Shown: piece by piece, positions 7,436 to 13,288 of the stretch
Layout of the letters: each line of letters starts with the position of its first letter
Numbering within the stretch: the first letter of the stretch is position 1
NCBI GenBank assembly: GCA_034006265.1
Contig: JAVETB010000059.1
Coordinates: forward strand, 1-16,467
From: Syntrophus sp034006265
GTDB lineage: Bacteria; Desulfobacterota; Syntrophia; Syntrophales; Syntrophaceae
Length of the DNA stretch: 16,467 bases
Direction of reading: 5' to 3'
Notes under the pieces: model-generated
What the model saw: only the letters and a program-made list of their open reading frames with translations
What the model was told of the DNA's origin: nothing
Database searches by the model: none
Program-made: the position numbers and the translations under genes

Positions 7436-7894
7436 ATGTTACGGAAAGCTAGAATCGGCGATGTCAAGACGATTCACCGGATGATCAACATCTCTTCCGG
7501 GAAGGGGGAGATCCTGCCCCGTTCCCTCATGGATATTTACGGCAACCTACGGGACTTTTTCGTCTACATCGATGAAGACCAACATTCGTTGGTCGGGATA
7601 TGCGCCCTGACCATCATCTGGGAAAATCTCGCGGAAATCCGGTCCCTCTTTGTCGAAGAGTCGAGGCGTAAAGAGGGGATCGGCCGTCGCCTCGTAGATG
7701 CGTGCATTTCTGAAGCCATTACCTTGGATCTGTATCGCATCTTTACCCTGACCTTCCAGGTGGAGTTCTTTTCGAGAATGGGATTCAAGATCGTTGACCG
7801 TTCAACCCTTTCAGAAAAAATATGGACGGATTGCTTCCGCTGTTCCAAATACCCGGATTACTGCGATGAAGTCGCCATGGTCCTCGACCTGTAA
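7436..7894 (+). CDS. Short GNAT acetyltransferase, possibly N-acetylglutamate synthase-like
   Basis: Transfers an acetyl group from acetyl-CoA to an amine; the substrate is not proven. The 152-residue protein is a single GNAT domain. It starts RKARIGDVKTIHRMIN, has the acetyl-CoA loop RKEGIG (78-83) after beta strand SLFVEES, and the FFSRMGFKIVDRSTL strand-turn typical of GNATs (111-125). The end, IWTDCFRCSKYPDYCDEVAMVL, resembles short single-domain N-acetylglutamate synthases (the kind that lacks the kinase-like half of ArgA), so arginine synthesis is a plausible role, though no arg genes are near. It contains Cys133, Cys136 and Cys143, which could bind a metal. The ATG at 7436 has GGGGAGG seven to nine bases upstream, inside the end of recN, and lies three bases after its stop, so it is cotranscribed with recN. 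Confidence 0.85.
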   Translation: MLRKARIGDVKTIHRMINISSGKGEILPRSLMDIYGNLRDFFVYIDEDQHSLVGICALTIIWENLAEIRSLFVEESRRKEGIGRRLVDACISEAITLDLYRIFTLTFQVEFFSRMGFKIVDRSTLSEKIWTDCFRCSKYPDYCDEVAMVLDL

Positions 7895-7925
7895 TTTCCG
7901 AACCACATCGAATATCGAGGGGGAC

Positions 7926-9299
7926 ATGAATAAACAACGATACGGCATTTTTCTCCTTGCGCTTTTCCTCTGTCTGTCCGTCCTGGGAGGCTGCGCCTCT
8001 CTTCAAAAGCAGCAGGACGAGGAGCTTAAACCACCGACCTCAATCCAGCCCTCCACACCGGTCACGCAGCCGGAACCCGTACCGAAGCCGAAACCGGCAG
8101 CGCCGACGTTACCGGCCCGGGAGCTGAGGCCCGCGTATCCTGAGATCCTCCAACCCGATCCCTCGTCCATGAAGCTCCTGGCACCGGATGAAATCCCCCT
8201 GCTTACGGATGACCTTTCGAGGGATTCCCTGCTGGCGGCTATTGAACAGAGCCTTCTGTTCTACAGCCGCATTCCGCGGGATAACCGCCAACCGATGGGC
8301 CCTGTCGTCTGCACGGCCGATGAGTTGCAAGAGACGCTCTTGTTGTTCCAGAAAATTCTTCAGGACTCCTCTTCCGAAGAAGAGCTGAAAGAGAAGATCG
8401 CCGACAGCTTTGATTTCTATCAGGCAGCCGGCCGGGACCGGAAGGGAACGGTTCTGTTTACCGGATATTTCGAACCGATCATCAAGGGTTCCATCGAACG
8501 CTCGGATGCCTTTTCTTTCCCCATTTACAGGCCACCTGAAGAAACGGTGGTGATCAACCTGGGGAGATTTAAAAGCCGGTACATGGGCGAAACGCTGACG
8601 GGCCGCCTTTACGGCGGTGAGGTGATCCCTCATTACACGCGGGAAGAGATTGACGGTAAAGGCGCACTTTCGGGCCGGGATCTGGAAATTGCCTGGGCGG
8701 AAGATTCCGTCGAGCTGTTTTTCCTCCATATCCAGGGATCGGGAATCATGGAGCTTCCGGACGGGCAGTCGATCCGTGTCGGTTATGCCCGGTCGAACGG
8801 TCACCCCTTTCGAGGTCTGGCGAAGGTTTTGTTCGAACAGGGGAAAATATCGAAAAACGAAATGTCCCACGAAGCGGTCAAGAGATATCTCCAGGAGCAT
8901 CCAGGAGAGCGCGCCGAACTGATGCACCAGAATCCGAGCTATGTTTTTTTCCAGTTACGCGAAGGAGGAAATGTCGGATCACACAATGTGAGCCTGACCG
9001 CAGGGCGTTCCATCGCCACGGATCCGAAATATTTTCCCCGGGGTGCTTTGGCCTTGATTCAGTCTCGGAAGCCTGTATTTACGAAGAACGGCTCGATAAT
9101 GAACTGGGTCCCCTTTTCAAGGTTTGTCCTCAATCAGGATGCCGGGGGAGCCATCAAGAGTACGGGAAGAGTCGATCTGTTCTGCGGGACCGGGTCCGAC
9201 GCAGAACGAGTTGCCGGAAGCCTTAAGGAAAATGGAAGCCTTTTTTTCCTTTTAAAGAAAAAGGGACTTCCCGGTAACGAAGCAGCCACGGTCTTTTGA
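7926..9299 (+). CDS. mltA: MltA-type membrane-bound lytic murein transglycosylase (lipoprotein)
   Basis: Cleaves the MurNAc-GlcNAc bond of peptidoglycan, leaving a 1,6-anhydro end; acts at the inner face of the outer membrane. The 457-residue protein begins with a lipoprotein signal ending in the lipobox LGGC (Cys23). A Pro-rich linker follows (about 35-65). The MltA domain runs from about 170: VLFTGYFEP (176-184), FPIYRPP (198-204), FFLHIQGSG (265-273), SLTAGRSIA (356-364). The C-terminal 3D domain has QDAGGAIKSTGRVDLFCGTG (404-423) with Asp405 and Asp417 as the conserved acids. E. coli MltA has 365 residues; the extra length is the N-terminal spacer (24-170). The ATG at 7926 is chosen for its GAGGGGG site and because it creates the signal peptide; an upstream frame opening at 7794 overlaps the GNAT gene and lacks a start site. 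Last gene of the nadK cluster, 31 bases after the GNAT gene. Confidence 0.95.
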   Translation: MNKQRYGIFLLALFLCLSVLGGCASLQKQQDEELKPPTSIQPSTPVTQPEPVPKPKPAAPTLPARELRPAYPEILQPDPSSMKLLAPDEIPLLTDDLSRDSLLAAIEQSLLFYSRIPRDNRQPMGPVVCTADELQETLLLFQKILQDSSSEEELKEKIADSFDFYQAAGRDRKGTVLFTGYFEPIIKGSIERSDAFSFPIYRPPEETVVINLGRFKSRYMGETLTGRLYGGEVIPHYTREEIDGKGALSGRDLEIAWAEDSVELFFLHIQGSGIMELPDGQSIRVGYARSNGHPFRGLAKVLFEQGKISKNEMSHEAVKRYLQEHPGERAELMHQNPSYVFFQLREGGNVGSHNVSLTAGRSIATDPKYFPRGALALIQSRKPVFTKNGSIMNWVPFSRFVLNQDAGGAIKSTGRVDLFCGTGSDAERVAGSLKENGSLFFLLKKKGLPGNEAATVF

Positions 9300-9330
9300 G
9301 GAAACAAAACTTCTGAATTCCTTGCTGAAT

Positions 9331-9352
9331 CGATTTCCCGATTTTGAAATCG
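9331..9352. repeat. Inverted repeat after mltA
   Basis: CGATTTC (9331-9337) and GAAATCG (9346-9352) are perfect complements around an eight-base spacer. It lies 32 bases after the mltA stop and has no adjacent T run. It could weakly terminate the operon or be an operator for the next gene. Low certainty. Confidence 0.35.
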
Positions 9353-9372
9353 CGGCAAACCCCGATTTTTAG

Positions 9373-9401
9373 TTGATTATGTAAATATTTTATGGTAATT
9401 T
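9373..9401 (+). promoter_or_regulatory. Candidate promoter for the HU gene
   Basis: TTGATT (9373-9378) and TAATTT (9396-9401) are separated by 17 bases in the most AT-rich stretch of the window (9361-9437). The -35 box is good and the -10 box weak (three of six), but the AT-rich setting suits a strongly expressed HU gene. Confidence 0.4.
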
Positions 9402-9456
9402 TTTTGCCGTTTTAACAAACTGTTTTATTAAAAAAATGAAATGGGGGAGAGAAGAG

Positions 9457-9729
9457 ATGACGAAGGCGGAGTTGATTTCAGTAATTGCAGAAGAAGCGGG
9501 AATTACAAAAGCGTCAGCGTCGAAAGCACTGGCCAGCTATGTTGGCGTAGTGGCCAGGGAACTCAAGAAGAACGGGAAACTGGGGCTTGTCGGCTTTGGA
9601 ACCTTCTCCGTCGTCAAGAGAAAAGCCCGGGAAGGCAGAAATCCCCAGACAGGAAAAGCCATCAAGATTCCGGCCAAAAAGGTTGTCAAATTCAAGCCGG
9701 GAAAGGAATTATCAGATAAAGTAAAATAA
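9457..9729 (+). CDS. hup: HU-family DNA-binding protein
   Basis: Histone-like dimer that bends and wraps DNA. The 90-residue protein has the usual HU length and layout: MTKAELISVIAEEAG helices (1-45), LVGFGTFSVVKRKAREGRN saddle strands, the GRNPQTG arm tip motif (60-66) with intercalating Pro63, and a basic C-terminal helix VKFKPGKELSDKVK. The Lys-rich N half fits HU rather than IHF. The ATG at 9457 has GGGGAG seven bases upstream; starting at the ATG at 9436 would add a seven-residue stub that contains that ribosome site, so I reject it. The gene is free-standing, with its own promoter candidate and terminator. Confidence 0.96.
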   Translation: MTKAELISVIAEEAGITKASASKALASYVGVVARELKKNGKLGLVGFGTFSVVKRKAREGRNPQTGKAIKIPAKKVVKFKPGKELSDKVK

Positions 9730-9752
9730 TTTTGTCGCATTTTTACCTGTTG

Positions 9753-9788
9753 AGAAGGCCCTCGAGAAATGAATCTCCGGGGCCTTCT
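9753..9788 (+). terminator. Hairpin terminator between the HU gene and trpS
   Basis: AGAAGGCCC (9753-9761) and GGGCCTTCT (9780-9788) pair perfectly over nine bases. A further GAG/CTC pairing (9764-9766 with 9775-9777) lies inside, with loop AAATGAAT. The tail TGCCTTT is only mildly T-rich. Most likely the HU terminator, leaving 53 bases to the trpS start. Confidence 0.65.
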
Positions 9789-9841
9789 TGCCTTTAAGGT
9801 TCATCTTTGATAAGTGACGGAAAAACTGAAGGGGAAACGCC

Positions 9842-10831
9842 TTGACAACAAAACGAATATTGAGCGGAATGAGGCCCACGGGAAAGCTTCATCTTGGCAA
9901 CCTGCACGGTGCGCTGAAAAATTGGGTCAATCTTCAGAATGAGAATCGTTACGAGTGTTTCTATTTCGTGGCCGACTGGCACGCGCTGACCAGCGATTAC
10001 AGTGATACCGGGCAGATCCTGGACAATGTCACCGATATGGTCATCGACTGGCTGAGCGTCGGACTCGATCCTAAGAAAAGCACTCTCTTCGTTCAATCCA
10101 GGATCTTAGAACATGCAGAACTTTTCCTGCTGCTTTCCATGATCACACCCCTTCCCTGGCTGGAGCGGAATCCCACCTACAAGGAGATCAAGGAGGAACT
10201 GTCGAACCGGGACCTTTCGACGTTTGGATTTCTGGGATACCCCGTCCTTCAGGCTGCGGACATCATCATCTACAAGGCCCACGGCGTTCCTGTAGGGGTT
10301 GATCAGCTGCCCCACGTGGAGCTCACCCGGGAAATCGCCCGCCGATTCAACTTTCTGTACCGCGAAATCTTTCCAATTCCCGAACCCCTGATTTCGGACG
10401 TCCCCAAACTCCTGGGCATTGACGGCCGGAAAATGAGCAAATCCTACGGAAATTCCATTTACATCAGCGATACCGGGAATGAGCTGAACAAAAAAATCCT
10501 CTCTATGTTCACGGATCCGCAGCGGCAAAGAAAAACCGATCCGGGAAGGCCCGAGCTCTGCAATGTCTTCAGCTTTCATCAGCTTTATTCAGAAGATCCC
10601 AGCATCGCGGAAATAGATATTGCGTGCCGACGGGCCGGGATCGGCTGTATTGAATGCAAGAAACGCCTGGCGGCGCGGATCGCGGAGGGACTTCAATCCG
10701 TTCATGAACGACAGGAATATTATCGCAGCCATATCAAGGAAGTCTTGGAAATCATCGGGGACGGAACGGCTCGGGCCTCCGGAATCGCCCGGGCGACGAT
10801 GGCTGAAGTGCGCGAAGCCGTAAAAATTTGA
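9842..10831 (+). CDS. trpS: Tryptophanyl-tRNA synthetase
   Basis: Charges tRNA-Trp with tryptophan using ATP, in the cytoplasm. The 329-residue class I synthetase is of typical bacterial length. The HIGH motif is KLHLGN (15-20), and the KMSKS loop is intact at 197-201 (GRKMSKSYGN). ADIIIYKAHGVPVGVDQLPHVE (139-160) is the conserved Trp/ATP-pocket region. The start is an unusual TTG at 9842. It is supported by AAGGGG seven bases upstream and by the family-typical opening TTKRILSGMRPTGKLH; the first in-frame ATG (9869) would cut the first strand. It has Cys264, Cys272 and Cys275 near CRRAGIGCIECKKR, as in many trpS. A hairpin precedes it. The next gene begins just after the stop. Confidence 0.97.
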   Translation: MTTKRILSGMRPTGKLHLGNLHGALKNWVNLQNENRYECFYFVADWHALTSDYSDTGQILDNVTDMVIDWLSVGLDPKKSTLFVQSRILEHAELFLLLSMITPLPWLERNPTYKEIKEELSNRDLSTFGFLGYPVLQAADIIIYKAHGVPVGVDQLPHVELTREIARRFNFLYREIFPIPEPLISDVPKLLGIDGRKMSKSYGNSIYISDTGNELNKKILSMFTDPQRQRKTDPGRPELCNVFSFHQLYSEDPSIAEIDIACRRAGIGCIECKKRLAARIAEGLQSVHERQEYYRSHIKEVLEIIGDGTARASGIARATMAEVREAVKI

Positions 10832-10851
10832 AGCACGAAACGGACACCGTC

Positions 10852-11607
10852 ATGGAGGAAAGGCTGCAGAAAATTATCGCCCGCTCGGGGCTCGCTTCCC
10901 GCCGGAAAGCCGAAGAAATGATCCGGGAAGGGCGGGTCAGCGTTAATTCGGAAACCGTACGGGAATTGGGATGCAAGGCTGATGTCGGGCGCGACGAGAT
11001 CCGGGTGGACGGAAAGCTGATCTGTGCGGAGGAAACAAAGATCTATGTCGCACTGAACAAACCCCGCGGATACGTCACGACGCTCAGCGATCCGCAGAAA
11101 CGTCCTACGGTGATCTCCATTCTTCCCGAGCTTGGTGCCCGCCTTTTTCCAGTGGGAAGGCTGGATTATGATTCCGAGGGCCTTATCCTGATGACCAATG
11201 ACGGCCATTTTGCTCAGCAGATTCAACATCCCCGCTTTCTTGTTTCCAAAACCTACAGGGTCAAGATATCCGGCCGACTGACCGCCGCTGAATTTCGTCG
11301 GCTACAGAATGGCCTGGATCTTGAAGACGGTCCATTTGTTCCCGATGCTGCAGTGATCGATGAAATCAACCCCAAAAGCTCCTGGCTGATCCTGAAAATC
11401 AGTGAGGGACGAAACCGCATTATTCGCAGGGCCTTCGAAAAACTGGGCCATCCGGTTTTGAGGCTGATCCGGACTGCCATTGCTGACCTGCAGCTGGGAA
11501 ATCTTGGTGAAGGCAATTACCGCTTCCTCAAGGGATGGGAAATCCGTCAGCTTATGTCGCCCAGGCGTCAAAACGAAAGGTTGGGCAAACCATGGGAGAA
11601 AACATGA
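10852..11607 (+). CDS. rluB: RluB/RsuA-family rRNA pseudouridine synthase
   Basis: Converts a uridine in ribosomal RNA to pseudouridine; the RluB type acts on 23S rRNA, the RsuA type on 16S. The 251-residue protein has an S4 RNA-binding domain (1-60, RLQKIIARSGLASRRKAEEM), LNKPRGYVTTLSDPQKRPTV (68-87), and the catalytic GRLDYDSEGLILMTNDG (102-118) with Asp105. The later block EGRNRIIRRAFEKLGHPVLR is the usual second conserved segment. The RluB call rests on overall length and motif style and is not exact. The ATG at 10852 gives the family-typical MEERLQKI, but its ribosome site is weak. A TTG at 10828 overlaps the trpS stop (TTGA) and is a possible coupled alternative. The gene ends in an ATGA overlap with the next gene, so at least those two are coupled. 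Confidence 0.9.
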   Translation: MEERLQKIIARSGLASRRKAEEMIREGRVSVNSETVRELGCKADVGRDEIRVDGKLICAEETKIYVALNKPRGYVTTLSDPQKRPTVISILPELGARLFPVGRLDYDSEGLILMTNDGHFAQQIQHPRFLVSKTYRVKISGRLTAAEFRRLQNGLDLEDGPFVPDAAVIDEINPKSSWLILKISEGRNRIIRRAFEKLGHPVLRLIRTAIADLQLGNLGEGNYRFLKGWEIRQLMSPRRQNERLGKPWEKT

Positions 11608-13136
11608 TCCGCTGTGGGAGGGCTGTCGCATGGGCCGCCGTCATGACACTGGCCGTCCTGCTGATTCCTCTTTGTATGGCCCACGCGACGCCGGTGGAGG
11701 TAACCCTTTTCCCCAGCGTTGCCCAGGTAACGGAACGCTCCCGAGTACCGGTCCGGTTGGACGAGAAGGGAAAGACTACGGCCGTTTTGATCCTTCCCGG
11801 ACGGGTGCAGCAGGAATCTTTGAAAATATCGCCGGAAGTCGATTCCGGGCTTAGAATCACAGGTCTCTCCTGGCGCACCGTTAACCCGCCGGGGAGTGCA
11901 CAGACCGTCGCGAAGCAGAAGCAGCTGGCCAAACTCGCGAAAGAGAGAATTCGGAATTCGGCGATGATCAAAGGGCTCGATGCGGAGATCGCCTTCTGGA
12001 CGTCTCAGGCCAAGGCAAAAACCAAGACATTGAGGGATGCCGTCATTTTGTCGACCGCCATTTCACGCAACACAAAAAGGGTCTGGCAGGAAAAAATGAC
12101 CCTGGAAGAAGAATGCGGAACCCTGGATCAGCGTATCAGGATACTTTCCGACGAAATAAAGCAGGCAGATGGAGAGGGAGATGGAATCAGGGAATTGACC
12201 CTGCTGCTCACCGGCCTGAATCCGGGCCAGGGGGTCTTATCCTTCAAGTACTCGTATATCTTGCCGAACTGCGGATGGTCGCCTCGGTACCGCCTCGAAG
12301 GTTCTTCCAGCCGACGGCAGGTCGATTTTTTCCTGGATGCCGAAGTATGGCAGAACAGCACGCAGGATTGGAACGGTGTGGAACTGTTTCTTGGGAGTCA
12401 GATCGCCGTACAGGACCCTGGTGTCTCTGCTAAATCGCCGGAATGGAAACTCGACGCCTCAAAGGCTGGAAAGCGTAAAAGTATCAGGAAGGAAGAGGGG
12501 AATGGATCTTCAGCGCAGCTCACAACGCCCATGGCGATTCCTGTGCGCTCACTGGGACGGTACTCCCTACCGAAAGGACAGAAACAAATCCTCCAGGTTG
12601 ACAGCGCACGTTGGCCGGCAACATTCAGCCGCCTTCTTCGGCCTTTTTCCCAGCCGTCCTCCCTCATCCAAGCGGAAGTACTCTCACCATCGCCCATGGA
12701 GATTCCCCATAGTCCGGCCCTGTATCTGTTGGACGGCGAGCTGATGGGAACGCGGGACTTCGAATTTTACGGCCTGGAAAAAACGCTTTTTTTCGGCAGC
12801 GATCCTTCTGTTTTTGGAGAGGTAACCATGGTGTCTAAACCATGTCACCCTTGGGATCATTCTTCCGCGAAGAATGATCTGGATTGGCGCTGGCGAACGC
12901 TTATACAAAATAACGGCAGCCAGGAGGTCAGAGTCCTCGTTGAAGAACCTGTCCCACAGATACGGGATCGGCGGGTCACATCGGTCGTCCATGGAGAGCC
13001 CGCCTTTTTCAACGGGCAGTCAAACGCCGGCCTCCGTGAGCTTGTGTTACCGCCGGGCGGAAGCCGGACACTGGAAACCTCGATTCACATTGAAGCCCCC
13101 CGTGACATCGAACTGGAAATGAGCTGGACGCCCTGA
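11604..13136 (+). CDS. Exported DUF4139 (MuiA-like) protein
   Basis: Likely secreted or envelope-associated protein of unknown biochemical role. The 510-residue product opens with a signal peptide with a clear hydrophobic core (11-25) and an AHA-T cleavage site at about 28. The mature part starts with PVEVTLFPSVAQVTERSRV, the DUF4140 N-terminal strand. A coiled coil rich in Lys, Glu and Leu lies at about 100-190. The C-terminal DUF4139 beta domain begins near 200 with LLLTGLNPGQG, SYILPNCGWSPRYRLEG (217-233) and AEVWQNSTQDWNGVELFLGS (246-265). The family is named after a mucoidy inhibitor (MuiA), but its function is poorly defined. The start at 11604 overlaps the rluB stop as ATGA and has GGGAG five to six bases upstream; the upstream ATG at 11592 gives a slightly longer signal peptide. 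A terminator-like hairpin follows the stop. Confidence 0.85.
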   Translation: MIRCGRAVAWAAVMTLAVLLIPLCMAHATPVEVTLFPSVAQVTERSRVPVRLDEKGKTTAVLILPGRVQQESLKISPEVDSGLRITGLSWRTVNPPGSAQTVAKQKQLAKLAKERIRNSAMIKGLDAEIAFWTSQAKAKTKTLRDAVILSTAISRNTKRVWQEKMTLEEECGTLDQRIRILSDEIKQADGEGDGIRELTLLLTGLNPGQGVLSFKYSYILPNCGWSPRYRLEGSSSRRQVDFFLDAEVWQNSTQDWNGVELFLGSQIAVQDPGVSAKSPEWKLDASKAGKRKSIRKEEGNGSSAQLTTPMAIPVRSLGRYSLPKGQKQILQVDSARWPATFSRLLRPFSQPSSLIQAEVLSPSPMEIPHSPALYLLDGELMGTRDFEFYGLEKTLFFGSDPSVFGEVTMVSKPCHPWDHSSAKNDLDWRWRTLIQNNGSQEVRVLVEEPVPQIRDRRVTSVVHGEPAFFNGQSNAGLRELVLPPGGSRTLETSIHIEAPRDIELEMSWTP

Positions 13137-13138
13137 AG

Positions 13139-13163
13139 CGCTCTCTGTGGAGCGGCCTTTTTT
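13139..13163 (+). terminator. Terminator-like hairpin after the DUF4139 gene
   Basis: CGCTC (13139-13143) and GAGCG (13150-13154) pair around loop TCTGTG, then GCC and six T (13158-13163). It begins three bases after the stop codon. The stem is only five pairs, so strength is uncertain, but position and T tract fit an intrinsic terminator. Confidence 0.5.
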
Positions 13164-13208
13164 AAAACCTCACGGATTTGCGCTTCGCCCGCGTCGGTTT
13201 CGCCGCCT

Positions 13209-13220
13209 TACGGGCCCGTA
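13209..13220. repeat. Perfect 12-base palindrome in the convergent gap
   Basis: TACGGGCCCGTA reads the same on both strands. It lies in the 152-base gap (13137-13288) between two convergent genes. No role is evident; nothing else of note was seen in the gap beyond the hairpin at its left end. Confidence 0.4.
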
Positions 13221-13288
13221 GGTGTGCTTCAGCAGCTTTCACACTCTCTATGCCGTTTCGGGATCCGCCTTGACCGGTGCCCGGACGA

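Noticed and set aside
7794..7925. Upstream extension of mltA into the GNAT gene
   Set aside because: It overlaps the GNAT gene by about 100 bases and hides the lipoprotein signal, whereas the ATG at 7926 has a ribosome site and yields a clean lipobox.
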